A DNA stretch of 64,000 bases, from positions 496,001 to 560,000 of the forward strand of contig NZ_BBOM01000008.1 in assembly GCF_000974485.1 (NCBI RefSeq), read 5' to 3'. This stretch comes from Streptomyces sp. NBRC 109706 (lineage in GTDB: Bacteria; Actinomycetota; Actinomycetes; Streptomycetales; Streptomycetaceae). Of this stretch, positions 1 through 6,800 are shown one piece after another; position 1 is the first letter of the stretch; the number at the start of each line of letters is the position of its first letter. The notes below the pieces were generated by a model. That model did no database searches, had not been told where the DNA came from, and worked only from the letters and a program-made list of their open reading frames with translations. A program made the translations under genes and the position numbers.

Positions 1-497
1 TCGTCGAGACGCACCGGGAGGATCAGCAGCGCCCCGGGGAAGAGGTTGGAGGCCCAGCGCACCGGCCCGTCCAGCCGCAGCCCGCCGGGCTCCCGCCGCG
101 CCCGCACCGGCACCGGCTCAAGACCGGCGACATCGCGCAGCGCCGGCGCCAGCGCGGTGCAGCCGACGCCGTCCCCGGCCCGCAGCCGCGCCGCCCAACC
201 GCCGGCGAACGCGCCGGGCCGGCCGATCCGGAGATAGGTGTGGGCCATCAGCTGCGCCCAGAGCGAGAATCCTGAGCTGAGGCAGCAGGCCGACACCTCC
301 TCCACCAGCCGGACGCCGCTGGTCAACGGGGCCTCGCCGCCGTCCGGGGCCGCCTCGGCCAACAGGCCGCGCTCGCCGAGCCAGCGCAGCCCGGCCCTGG
401 TGTCGTCGGCACCCGAGTCGAGCGCGGGGGCGCGCTCGGCGAACCAGGAGCGCAGCGGCTCGACGGCTGTCCCGGCTGTTCGCGGCGCGGTGCTCAT
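1..497 (-). CDS. Acyl-CoA dehydrogenase family protein (C-terminus outside window)
   Basis: Only the first 165 or so residues are present; the gene runs off the left edge. The translation from the ATG at 497 has the alpha-helical N-terminal layout of acyl-CoA dehydrogenases, with a GLRWLGERGLLAEA stretch, a helix containing SSGFSLWAQLMAHTY, and the start of the middle beta domain around PVRWASNLFPGALLILP. The family uses FAD to desaturate acyl-CoAs, and some members (SfnB-like) take part in sulfone or sulfonate breakdown. The start codon overlaps the stop of the upstream DUF4242 gene (ATGA), so the two are probably translationally coupled. The cysteine-type leader peptide further upstream makes a sulfur role plausible, but this is inference. 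The catalytic Glu region lies outside the window. Confidence 0.72.
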   Translation of the reverse strand, partial: MSTAPRTAGTAVEPLRSWFAERAPALDSGADDTRAGLRWLGERGLLAEAAPDGGEAPLTSGVRLVEEVSACCLSSGFSLWAQLMAHTYLRIGRPGAFAGGWAARLRAGDGVGCTALAPALRDVAGLEPVPVRARREPGGLRLDGPVRWASNLFPGALLILPVRLD

Positions 498-1036
498 CGT
501 TCCCCCTCGGTCGGCGCCAGCGCGTGCAGCCGGTCCACCGGCGTCGACACGGCCTCCCGGGCCCGCAGCACGTCCGCCTCGCCGGGGGCGTCGTAGAAAC
601 AGAGGCACTTGACCATGTCCTCGCGCACATAGGTGCGCAGAAAGCTCACCTCGGGGACCTCGGCATAGCGGGGCGCGTTCGCCTTCTTGCGGGCCAGATA
701 GCTCTCCATGTCGAGATCGGCCGGCAGATCCCACTCGACCAGATAGCCGGCCTCCGGGCGCGCCGCCTTCACCTCGGCGAGTTCCGCGCCCACCAGCCGC
801 ACCGGGTCGGGCCCCGACACCATTGCCCCGGCCGGGAGTCGGGCGGCGCGGACGGCGCCGGCGACGACGTCGGCGGTGGCCGCCTCGGCCACCAGGAAGA
901 CGCGTTCCGCGCCCCGGGTCACCTGTGCCTCGACGATCTCGCCGCCGGCGCGCGCGACCACGGCGCCGAGCGCGTCGATCGCCTCGGCGGCCCGGTCGGG
1001 ACGGCCGGTGGTGACCTCGAACAGGTAGAGCGGCAT
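494..1036 (-). CDS. DUF4242 (nickel-binding-like) domain protein
   Basis: 180 aa from the ATG at 1036, preceded at good spacing by an AGGAAGGG ribosome site. The C-terminal half (residues ~90-175) matches the small ferredoxin-like DUF4242 pattern: a YLVEWDLP strand, a helix with YLARKKANAP, the TYVREDMVKCLCFYDAP core and a closing STPVDRLHAL segment. The N-terminal half (MPLYLFEVTTGR onwards) looks like a second, diverged copy of the same fold. DUF4242 proteins include SCO4226-type nickel-binding proteins, but substrate and reaction are unknown. It is the first full gene after a leader peptide on this strand and overlaps the acyl-CoA dehydrogenase start by 4 bases. The start was preferred over an upstream in-frame ATG at 1138 because of the ribosome site and the family N-terminus. 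Confidence 0.75.
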   Translation of the reverse strand: MPLYLFEVTTGRPDRAAEAIDALGAVVARAGGEIVEAQVTRGAERVFLVAEAATADVVAGAVRAARLPAGAMVSGPDPVRLVGAELAEVKAARPEAGYLVEWDLPADLDMESYLARKKANAPRYAEVPEVSFLRTYVREDMVKCLCFYDAPGEADVLRAREAVSTPVDRLHALAPTEGER

Positions 1037-1073
1037 GGGGTGTTCCCTTCCTCGTGAATGGGGCAGGCACGGG

Positions 1074-1090
1074 CCTGACGTGCCGTCAGG
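1074..1090. promoter_or_regulatory. Inverted repeat between leader peptide and DUF4242 gene
   Basis: Perfect 6-base arms CCTGAC and GTCAGG enclose 5 bases. The repeat lies 38 bases upstream of the DUF4242 start and about 200 bases downstream of the leader peptide stop. It could be an attenuator stem that responds to translation of the leader, or a protein-binding site. The sequence shows only the symmetry. Confidence 0.35.
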
Positions 1091-1291
1091 ACCGGTGTCC
1101 GGTAGGGGGTTTATGGCGCGCCCGGGGGTCGGCAGCACCGGCGGGCCCCGGTGCGGGGCGCGAACGGGGGCCGCGACACGGCTGGTTGGGGTGCGGCGGA
1201 TCGGGTGCGGCGGCGAAACGTCGGCGCGGTGGCCGGAAACGGGCGCGGCCGATGAGAACGCGGGCGCGGCCCGGAGAGACGGGCGCGCGGG

Positions 1292-1381
1292 TCAGCGCCG
1301 GGCGCCGCCCGGGCGACAGGCGGCGCTCTGCACACGCTGGAGGTCGACGTGGAGGCGTCGGACCAGCGGGGAGTGCGTCAT
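1292..1381 (-). CDS. Cysteine-type regulatory leader peptide, 29 aa
   Basis: A 29-codon ORF (ATG at 1381, TGA at 1294-1292) reads MTHSPLVRRLHVDLQRVQS and then AACRPGGARR. The central RRLHVDLQRV and AAC parts match the short actinobacterial leader peptides annotated as putative leader peptide, with consensus roughly RRHVDL..V.SA.C. Those peptides sit upstream of sulfur-metabolism genes and sense cysteine supply by ribosome stalling at the conserved Cys. A TAGAGT -10 element (1394-1389) ends 7 bases before the ATG, so translation is probably leaderless, as is common for these peptides. The downstream genes on this strand are DUF4242 and an acyl-CoA dehydrogenase. Recognition rests on the motif, orientation and position. 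Confidence 0.72.
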   Translation of the reverse strand: MTHSPLVRRLHVDLQRVQSAACRPGGARR

Positions 1382-1400
1382 GCCGGGGACTCTAACGGAT

Positions 1401-1414
1401 AGACCGATCGGTCT
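1401..1414. promoter_or_regulatory. TetR operator, 14-bp perfect palindrome
   Basis: AGACCGATCGGTCT is fully self-complementary. It lies between the ATG of the TetR gene (1432, plus strand) and the leader peptide start (1381, minus strand). On the plus strand a TATTCT hexamer at 1420-1425 sits 6 bases before the TetR ATG. On the minus strand TAGAGT at 1394-1389 sits 7 bases before the leader ATG. The palindrome therefore falls in or next to the spacer of both promoters. The simplest reading is autorepression of TetR together with control of the divergent sulfur-linked operon. Both transcripts look leaderless. Confidence 0.75.
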
Positions 1415-1431
1415 GCATCTATTCTTGCCCC

Positions 1432-2040
1432 ATGGCTTCCCCATCGACGCCCCCCACGTCCTCGTCCGTCACCCGCCGCCCCGACAGGGGGCTGCCGGCG
1501 GAACGTCTGATGGCCGCGGCGGAGCGGCTGTTCCTGCTGGAGGGCATCAGGGCGGTCGGCATCGAACGGCTGATCGCCGAGGCCGAGGTCGCGCGGGCCA
1601 GCCTCTACCACGCGTACGGCTCCAAGGACGGTCTGGTGGTGGCCTATCTGGATCGGCGCGACGCCCTGGACCGGGCCGCCTGGAGCAGCGCCGCCGACCG
1701 GGTGGAGGGGCCGGTGGCACGGCTGTTGACGCTCTTCGACCTGGCCGAACGGGGCGCCCCCGGCCGGGGGTACCGGGGCTGTCTCTATCTGAACGCGGCC
1801 ACCGAGTTCCCCGACCCCGACCATCCGGTGGCCCGTTCGGTCGCCCGGCACCGTGCCTGGCTGCGGACGATGCTCACCGACGAGCTGACCGCCGCCGGGG
1901 TGCCCGACCCGGCGGGGCGGGCCGCCGTCGTGGAACTGCTCTATGACGGGGCGCTCGCCGGCTCCAAGTTCAGCGGCTCGACCGCGCCGATCGTCCTGGC
2001 CAGGGAACGCGCCCGCGCGGTGGTGGGGGGCGCCGACTGA
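1432..2040 (+). CDS. TetR/AcrR family transcriptional regulator
   Basis: 202 aa. The N-terminal helix-turn-helix spans residues ~24-70 (AAERLFLLEGIRAVGIERL, then VARASLYHAYGSKDGLVVAY), typical of TetR proteins that recognise short palindromes. The remaining all-helical part would hold the ligand pocket; ligand unknown. The gene starts immediately downstream of a perfect 14-bp palindrome and a TATTCT -10 element. There is no purine-rich ribosome site before the ATG, which supports a leaderless mRNA. It is divergent from the leader peptide, DUF4242 and acyl-CoA dehydrogenase operon and is its probable regulator. Local regulation is an inference from the shared operator. Confidence 0.9.
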   Translation: MASPSTPPTSSSVTRRPDRGLPAERLMAAAERLFLLEGIRAVGIERLIAEAEVARASLYHAYGSKDGLVVAYLDRRDALDRAAWSSAADRVEGPVARLLTLFDLAERGAPGRGYRGCLYLNAATEFPDPDHPVARSVARHRAWLRTMLTDELTAAGVPDPAGRAAVVELLYDGALAGSKFSGSTAPIVLARERARAVVGGAD

Positions 2041-2061
2041 TCGAGCGGCGGCCGGGGGCGG

Positions 2062-2091
2062 TTGACAGTGCGGCGAGGTGTTGGCTACAAA
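2062..2091 (+). promoter_or_regulatory. Strong sigma70/HrdB-like promoter
   Basis: TTGACA at 2062-2067 and TACAAA at 2086-2091 are separated by 18 bases, an unusually good -35/-10 pair for this GC-rich DNA. Transcription would start near 2098 and run into the small ORF at 2130 and possibly on to the VOC gene at 2572. Confidence 0.6.
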
Positions 2092-2129
2092 TGCCCCCAG
2101 CGTCGCGTGCACCCGGCCAGGAGACCGCC

Positions 2130-2234
2130 GTGGGCATGGAGGCGCCGAAGCATCAGGATGATCTTGCTGACATCCCACGAACGCCTGAGAGCGTTCGGCA
2201 ACCAGTCGATCGACACGCGTTCCCGGCTCCGTGA
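2130..2234 (+). CDS. Candidate 34-aa small protein
   Basis: A GTG-initiated ORF encodes VGMEAPKHQDDLADIPRTP followed by ESVRQPVDRHAFPAP. Support comes from context: an AGGAGA ribosome site at 2119-2124 lies 5 bases before the GTG, and a consensus promoter lies 30-60 bases upstream. Against it, codon third positions are only about half G/C, unlike neighbouring genes, and I recognise no family. It is Pro- and Asp-rich with no Cys and no hydrophobic segment, so a secreted or membrane peptide is unlikely. It could be an uncharacterised small protein or a translated leader for the VOC gene. Confidence 0.35.
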   Translation: MGMEAPKHQDDLADIPRTPESVRQPVDRHAFPAP

Positions 2235-2571
2235 GCGAATCGCAGAGCCGTGCGCGGACGTGACGCCACCACCGCCCCCGAGGGCGGCTCCGACGGTGGC
2301 GCCCGGTTCCGGGAGTCGCGCCCCCAGCGCCTCGCCCTCCGTCCCGCGCCGGACCGCCGCCTCGCCGGCGGGGGCGCCGTCGCGTTCCCCGAGATCGCCG
2401 AGCGGTTTCCCGAACCGCGCCCGGAGCCGGGGGAGTAGCGCCTCGTCCCGCCCGGCCAGGACCGTTCCCCGCCCGCCCCTCTCCTGATCTCCTGGCCGAC
2501 GGCGTCCCCGGCCGACCCGGCCGCGCCTCGCGCACCCACCACATCATCATTCGCACCGAGGGAGTTCCCGC
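2235..2571. other. Intergenic stretch without a convincing gene
   Basis: Between the 34-aa ORF and the VOC gene I find only short high-GC reading frames. One, 2250-2438 on the plus strand, has coding-like third positions but no ribosome site and a low-complexity Arg/Pro/Glu-rich product. No hairpin or repeat stands out. The last 20 bases hold the GAGGGAG ribosome site of the VOC gene. Confidence 0.5.
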
Positions 2572-2949
2572 ATGCCCGCAGCCTTCAACCACACCATTGT
2601 CGCCAGCCGTGACCGCGAGGAATCCGCCCGGTTCTTTCGGGAGTTGTTCGAGCTGGAGGATGCGCCGTCCTGGGGCCCGTTCGTCAACCTCCGCCTCGAA
2701 GAAGGGGTGTTGTTCCAGTTCGCCGAGCCGCCCGTCGAGGAGATCCAGCCGCAGCACTACGCGTTCCAGGTGGACGAGGAGCAGTTCGACCGCACCTATG
2801 CCCGCATCCGGGAGCGGAACATCGAGCACTGGGCCGATCCCCGGCGGACCCGTTCCGGCGAGATCAACAACGACCACGGCGGGCGCGGCGTCTACTTCCT
2901 GGACCCGGCAGGACACTACATCGAGATGCTGACCGGCGCCTACGTCTGA
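2572..2949 (+). CDS. VOC (glyoxalase/bleomycin-resistance) family protein
   Basis: 125 aa, one vicinal-oxygen-chelate domain. The protein opens with FNHTIVASRDREESARFF, where the first metal-ligand His is expected (NHTIV). A mid-protein HYAFQVDE segment supplies a second His, and the C-terminal YFLDPAGHYIEML carries the usual final Glu ligand. VOC domains bind a metal and catalyse isomerisation, dioxygenation or conjugation, or bind antibiotics; the exact role cannot be read here. The ATG at 2572 has a GAGGGAG ribosome site 7 bases upstream. The gene stands alone between the TetR unit and the chitinase, and no operon partner is visible. Confidence 0.85.
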   Translation: MPAAFNHTIVASRDREESARFFRELFELEDAPSWGPFVNLRLEEGVLFQFAEPPVEEIQPQHYAFQVDEEQFDRTYARIRERNIEHWADPRRTRSGEINNDHGGRGVYFLDPAGHYIEMLTGAYV

Positions 2950-3039
2950 CCGTCGCCGATCCGCCCGCCGCCCCAACGGCGGGCGGACGGCCGGCGGTTC
3001 GGTCGGCGGTTCGGGACATGGCCGGCGGCCCGCCCGGGA

Positions 3040-3053
3040 TTGGTACAGACCAA
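3040..3053. promoter_or_regulatory. DasR-responsive-like element (dre)
   Basis: TTGGT and ACCAA arms flank ACAG. The core TGGTACAGACCA closely resembles the dre consensus TGGTCTAGACCA bound by the GntR regulator DasR, which controls chitin and N-acetylglucosamine genes in Streptomyces. It ends 5 bases before the -35 hexamer of the chitinase promoter, a position suited to repression. Assignment is from consensus and gene context. Confidence 0.7.
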
Positions 3054-3057
3054 ACCC

Positions 3058-3086
3058 TTGACACTCCGTTGCCCGACTTCTTCAAT
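3058..3086 (+). promoter_or_regulatory. Chitinase promoter
   Basis: TTGACA at 3058-3063 and TTCAAT at 3081-3086 with a 17-base spacer. The start site would be near 3093, giving a leader of about 45 bases before the ATG at 3137. Confidence 0.6.
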
Positions 3087-3136
3087 CACTCTTGGTTCCC
3101 CCCGCGTGACTCCGCATCACCCCAGGAAGGATTGAC

Positions 3137-3889
3137 ATGGGCATGCTTAACAGATGGCGGCGTACCCTCCGCACCGTCGGCCTGCTGGCCGTCGCCATGA
3201 TGCTGGCCGGACTGGCGAACGCGCTCCCCGCCGCGTCGGCGACGGCCGCCGCCGACGATCCGTCGGCCCAGGCGTTCCCCGTCTCCGAGGCGCAGTTCAA
3301 CGAGATGTTCCCGAACCGGAACCCGTTCTACACGTACCAGGGCCTGACCGCCGCGCTCAGCTCCTACCCCGACTTCGCCAACGCCGGCGGCGAGACCATC
3401 GCCCGCCGGGAGGCCGCGGCGTTCCTCGCCAACGTCAGCCACGAGACCGGCGGCCTGGTGCATGTGGTGGAGCAGAACACAGACAACTACCCGCACTACT
3501 GCGACTGGAGCCAGCCCTATGGCTGCCCCGCGGGCCAGGACGCCTACTACGGCCGGGGCCCGATCCAGCTGAGCTGGAACTTCAACTACAAGGCCGCGGG
3601 CGACGCCCTCGGCATCGATCTGCTGGGCAACCCGTGGCTGGTGCAGAACGACTCGGCCGTCGCCTGGCGCACCGCGCTCTGGTACTGGAACACCCAGAGC
3701 GGACCCGGCACCATGACCGCGCATGACGCGATCGTCAACCAGGTCGGCTTCGGCGAGACCATTCGCGCCATCAACGGCTCGATCGAGTGCAACGGTGGCA
3801 ACCCGGGCCAGGTGCAGAGCCGGGTGGACATCTTCCACCGGCTCACCGGCATCCTCGGCGTCGACCCGGGCGGCAACCTCTACTGCTGA
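3137..3889 (+). CDS. Secreted GH19 chitinase, catalytic domain only
   Basis: 250 aa. Residues 1-~38 form a signal peptide: a basic WRRTLRTVG start, a hydrophobic LLAVAMMLAGLANAL core and an Ala-rich cleavage region near ASATAAADD. The rest is a GH19 lysozyme-like fold that cuts beta-1,4-GlcNAc bonds with inversion. Signature segments are NVSHETGG with the general-acid Glu at ~103, YYGRGPIQLSWNFNYKAAG, and the NGSIECNGG loop. No carbohydrate-binding domain is present, so the enzyme is shorter than typical two-domain Streptomyces ChiF/ChiG enzymes. Cys pairs (YCDW/YGCP and IECN/LYC) suggest disulfides. The ATG has an AGGAAGG ribosome site 6 bases upstream. A dre-like site and promoter precede it and a strong hairpin follows it. 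Confidence 0.93.
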   Translation: MGMLNRWRRTLRTVGLLAVAMMLAGLANALPAASATAAADDPSAQAFPVSEAQFNEMFPNRNPFYTYQGLTAALSSYPDFANAGGETIARREAAAFLANVSHETGGLVHVVEQNTDNYPHYCDWSQPYGCPAGQDAYYGRGPIQLSWNFNYKAAGDALGIDLLGNPWLVQNDSAVAWRTALWYWNTQSGPGTMTAHDAIVNQVGFGETIRAINGSIECNGGNPGQVQSRVDIFHRLTGILGVDPGGNLYC

Positions 3890-3912
3890 CCGACCGCGCC
3901 CGACACCGGGCC

Positions 3913-3951
3913 GGCCCCGCGTCCCGCCTCGCACGGGCGGCACGCGGGGCC
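3913..3951. terminator. Bidirectional hairpin between convergent genes
   Basis: A long stem: GGCCCCGCGT (3913-3922) plus CCCGCC pairs with GGGCGG plus ACGCGGGGCC (ending 3951), leaving a 6-base loop and one bulged C. It lies between the chitinase stop and the end of the convergent glutathione peroxidase gene, so it can stop transcription from both sides. No U-tract follows, which is usual in Streptomyces. Confidence 0.8.
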
Positions 3952-3960
3952 ATGGGCGGC

Positions 3961-4452
3961 TCAGCCGGGGAGGTGCGCCTCGATGGCCGCCACCAGCTCC
4001 TCGCCCTCCGGCTCGGTGCGCGGCCGGAACCGCCCCACCGTCTCGCCCTCGGGGGACACCAGGAACTTCTCGAAGTTCCACTGGACGTCGCCGGCCTCGC
4101 CCTTGGCGTCGGCCGTGGCGGTCAGCTCCGCGTAGAGCGGGTGCTGGTCCGAGCCCCTGACCTCGATCCGCTCGAACATCGGGAACGTCACCCCGTAGGT
4201 CGCTGAGCAGAACGTGCGGATCTCCTCGGCCGATCCCGGCTCCTGACCGGCGAACTGGTTGCAGGGGAAGCCGAGCACGGTGAAACCCCGCTCCGCGTAC
4301 CGCTGTTGCAGCTTTTCGAGCCCGGCGTACTGCGGCGTCAACCCGCAGCGGGACGCCACATTGACGACCAGGAGCAGCTTGCCCCGGAACGCGTCGAGCG
4401 AGCTGTCCTCCCCTTCGAGCGTCCGCAACGGGATGTCGTACAGCTTCGCCAT
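3961..4452 (-). CDS. Glutathione peroxidase family thiol peroxidase
   Basis: 163 aa, a single thioredoxin-fold domain. NVASRCGLTPQY carries the peroxidatic Cys at ~36 (Cys rather than selenocysteine). GFPCNQFAGQEPG supplies the second conserved motif with a further Cys. VQWNFEKFLV provides the Trp and Asn of the active-site tetrad. Actinomycetes lack glutathione, so such enzymes usually reduce H2O2 or lipid peroxides with thioredoxin. Cytoplasmic, with no signal peptide. It is convergent with the chitinase and shares a terminator hairpin. The 5' side holds a 9-bp inverted repeat (4475-4519). No cofactor partner gene is nearby. Confidence 0.92.
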   Translation of the reverse strand: MAKLYDIPLRTLEGEDSSLDAFRGKLLLVVNVASRCGLTPQYAGLEKLQQRYAERGFTVLGFPCNQFAGQEPGSAEEIRTFCSATYGVTFPMFERIEVRGSDQHPLYAELTATADAKGEAGDVQWNFEKFLVSPEGETVGRFRPRTEPEGEELVAAIEAHLPG

Positions 4453-4474
4453 GATGTCTCCCTCTTGTCGTCGT

Positions 4475-4519
4475 GGGATGCCCCCACACCCGCGTGATCT
4501 CCCAACGCTCGGGCATCCC
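4475..4519. repeat. 9-bp inverted repeat upstream of the peroxidase
   Basis: GGGATGCCC (4475-4483) and GGGCATCCC (4511-4519) are perfect reverse complements separated by 27 bases. They lie 23 bases upstream of the peroxidase ATG, in the probable 5' leader, between it and the end of the MFS gene. Either a structured leader, a terminator for the MFS transcript, or a regulator site. Confidence 0.4.
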
Positions 4520-4601
4520 CTGGTGTTTCCGCCGGGGCGGGTGGAACAGGTGGGACGAGTGGAACGGTGAACGGTACGCCGCCGGTCGGTCGATCGGCCG
4601 T

Positions 4602-5882
4602 TCAGTCGATCTGCCGGTCGCGGCCGGCGAACACCCCGGCGGCGATCTGGAGCAGCATCAGCAGCGCCATCACCGCCAGCGGCAACCGCCAGCCGTCACT
4701 GTGACCGTAGAGCACGCCCACCAGGAGCGGTCCGGGGATCGACAGAAGATAGCCCATGCCCTGGGTGAAGGCCGACAGCCGGACCACCGTTCCGCCGTCC
4801 CTGCCGCGCAGCGCGATCATGGTGAGGGCGAGCGGGAACGAGCAGTTGGCCACGCCCAGCAGACAGGCCCACAGCCAGGGCGCGGTCGCCGGGGCCGCCC
4901 AGAGCCCGGCATAGCCGGCCAGCCCGAAGAGCCCCAGCGCCACGGCGATGCCGCCCTGTCCCGACAGCCGGCCGGCGACGGTGCCGAGCGCGAAGGACAG
5001 CGGAATGCCGAGCACCGAGGTAAGCGCGAAGAGCAGTCCGGCGCTCTCGGCGGAGAGCCCGGCGTCCCGGTAGATCTGCGGCAGCCAGCCGATGATCACA
5101 TAGGCGGCGGTGGCCTGGAGACCGAAGTAGACGGCGAGCGCCCAGGCCGTCGGGGACCGGCTCAGCCGGGTGCGCGCCGGCGCCCCGTCCCGCGGTGCCT
5201 CCGGCGGTGCGGCCCGCTGCGGGTCCTTCGGTGCGGACGGGCCCGTGGCCGTGCCGGTGGTGGCCCGGTCGCGGGCCAGCGCCAGCCAGGGCGGCAGCGC
5301 GAGGACCGCCAGCAGCGCCCAGGAGCCGAGGCCGACCCGCCAGTCGCCGAGGCTGTCCGCCAGCGGGACGGTGACGGCGGCGGCGGACGAGGCGCCGACG
5401 TTGAGCGCCATCGAGTAGGCGCCGGTCATCGCGCCGACCCGAGCCGGGAACCGCTCCTTGACGACGACCGGCAGCAGCACGTTGGTGACCGCGATGCCCG
5501 CCAGCGCGACCACGCTGAGCGCGATGAAGACCGCGCTGTTGCCGGCCAGCGGGCGCAGCGCCAGGCCGGCCACCAGCACCAGCATGCCCGCCAGCACCAC
5601 CGGATCGGGACCCCGGCGGCGGGCCAGCGGCGGGGCGGCGAAGCCGACCAGGGCGAAACAGGCCGCGGGCATCGCGGTGAGCAGCCCGGCGAGCCCTGCG
5701 CTCATCCCGAGACCGGCCCTGGTCTCCTCCAGCACCGGGCCGAGGCTGGTGACCGTGGGACGCAGGTTCATCGCGGCGAGCAGCAGGGCCGGGACGGCGA
5801 GGCGGCGCGTCCACACGACCGACCGGGACACCTCGGGGCGCGGCCCGGTGAGGCGCGGTCTCGCCGCGTCTGGGGAAGGCAT
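4602..5882 (-). CDS. MFS transporter, CynX/NimT-like
   Basis: 426 aa from the ATG at 5882, with twelve predicted membrane spans. The opening LAVPALLLAAMNLRPTVTSLGPVL is the typical CynX/NimT N-terminus (LNLRP motif in helix 1), and the central loop after helix 6 is charged and Pro-rich. The family includes cyanate and 2-nitroimidazole transporters and many orphan exporters, so the substrate is unknown. A minus-strand -10-like TATACG (5896-5891) lies 8 bases before the ATG, consistent with a leaderless message. The gene is divergent from the glutamine-amidotransferase gene. An imperfect palindrome around GAGCGCTC (5899-5906) sits in the shared intergenic region and may be an operator. Confidence 0.86.
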   Translation of the reverse strand: MPSPDAARPRLTGPRPEVSRSVVWTRRLAVPALLLAAMNLRPTVTSLGPVLEETRAGLGMSAGLAGLLTAMPAACFALVGFAAPPLARRRGPDPVVLAGMLVLVAGLALRPLAGNSAVFIALSVVALAGIAVTNVLLPVVVKERFPARVGAMTGAYSMALNVGASSAAAVTVPLADSLGDWRVGLGSWALLAVLALPPWLALARDRATTGTATGPSAPKDPQRAAPPEAPRDGAPARTRLSRSPTAWALAVYFGLQATAAYVIIGWLPQIYRDAGLSAESAGLLFALTSVLGIPLSFALGTVAGRLSGQGGIAVALGLFGLAGYAGLWAAPATAPWLWACLLGVANCSFPLALTMIALRGRDGGTVVRLSAFTQGMGYLLSIPGPLLVGVLYGHSDGWRLPLAVMALLMLLQIAAGVFAGRDRQID

Positions 5883-5890
5883 CCCTCGAT

Positions 5891-5910
5891 CGTATAGTGA
5901 GCGCTCGCAC
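5891..5910. promoter_or_regulatory. Probable MFS promoter with palindromic element
   Basis: On the minus strand TATACG (5896-5891) lies 8 bases before the MFS ATG. Directly upstream is GTGAGCGCTCGCAC (5897-5910), whose core GAGCGCTC is self-complementary. Position next to the -10 suits a repressor site. The cognate regulator is not identifiable. Confidence 0.4.
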
Positions 5911-6052
5911 GCCAGGCGCGGTCTCCGGCCCGCCCGGGGCCGGTCCGGGGGAGAATCCCAACTCACGCCCGGACGCGTCGTGTTCGGGCGCCGGGCCGCC
6001 CCGGCGGCCCCGTTCGTCCGAACCGAGGACTACCAAGGAAGGCGGTGGGCCC

Positions 6053-6787
6053 GTGGCCCCGCAGACCGTTTCCGCGCCCCGTGTGCTGCTGGTCCGCAAC
6101 CAGGAACAGAGCGGCGGAGGGCGGCTGTTGAGCTGGCTGCCGGCGGACGGGCTCGACCTCGTCCAGGTCGAGGGCCCCCACGCGCCCGACACCCCGGAGG
6201 GCTATGACGCCGTGGTGCTGCTCGGCGGCGGGTTCCTGCCCGACGACGACGCCCGGCGCCCCTGGCTGGCCGGCGAACGGCGGCTCGCCCGCCGGGCCGT
6301 GGCCGACGGCGTGCCGCTGCTCGGCATCTGCCTGGGCGCCCAACTGCTGGCCGCCGCCCATGGCGGCACGGTGGAGGGAGACCACGGCATCCCCGAACGC
6401 GGCTCCCACCGGGTCACCCGACGCCCCGAGGCCGACGACGACCGGCTGCTGCGTTCGCTCCCCGACGCCTTCCCCGTGATCCAGAACCACCGGGACCAGA
6501 TCACCGTGCTCCCGACCGGGGCGGTCCATCTGGCGGAGAGCCGGCGCTGTCCGGTGCAGGCCTTCCGGCTGGGCGAGAGCGCCTGGGGAGTGCAGTTCCA
6601 CCCGGAGGTCGGCGCCGAGCGGCTGGCCCACTGGAACGTGGCCGCGCTCGCCGACGACGGCTTGGAACTGGGCGCCCTGCGGGCCGAGGCCGAGACGCGC
6701 GAGCCGGAATCCGCCCGCGCGGCACGGCGGTTGGCGGCGAACTTCGCCACGGTGGTGCACGAGCGCGCCGCCGCCGCGCGCACCTGA
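6053..6787 (+). CDS. Class I glutamine amidotransferase-like protein
   Basis: 244 aa from the GTG at 6053, the best-placed start after an AAGGAAGG ribosome site. A complete triad-type GATase domain is visible: the VLLGGGF oxyanion region, GICLGAQLLA with nucleophile Cys at ~93, and WGVQFHPEV supplying His and Glu. Stand-alone members of this group resemble the glutaminase of GMP synthase and include gamma-glutamyl hydrolases of polyamine or peptide metabolism; the amide acceptor is unknown. Longer upstream starts are possible but lack ribosome sites and run into the MFS promoter region. It is convergent with the Acr3-like transporter gene, with only 13 bases between the stops. Confidence 0.85.
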   Translation: MAPQTVSAPRVLLVRNQEQSGGGRLLSWLPADGLDLVQVEGPHAPDTPEGYDAVVLLGGGFLPDDDARRPWLAGERRLARRAVADGVPLLGICLGAQLLAAAHGGTVEGDHGIPERGSHRVTRRPEADDDRLLRSLPDAFPVIQNHRDQITVLPTGAVHLAESRRCPVQAFRLGESAWGVQFHPEVGAERLAHWNVAALADDGLELGALRAEAETREPESARAARRLAANFATVVHERAAAART

Positions 6788-6800
6788 GCCGCCCGGCCGG

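Noticed and set aside
118..630. A 170-aa minus-strand reading frame at the left edge
   Set aside because: It is Arg/Ala-rich and out of frame with the recognisable acyl-CoA dehydrogenase and DUF4242 proteins that occupy the same bases.
2250..2438. 62-aa plus-strand ORF with GC-rich third positions upstream of the VOC gene
   Set aside because: No ribosome site, low-complexity Arg/Pro/Glu composition and no recognisable family; the frame is closed by a TGA just upstream.
3086..4516. 476-aa minus-strand ORF spanning the chitinase and peroxidase
   Set aside because: Shadow frame; the chitinase (plus) and glutathione peroxidase (minus, another frame) have full family motifs over the same DNA.
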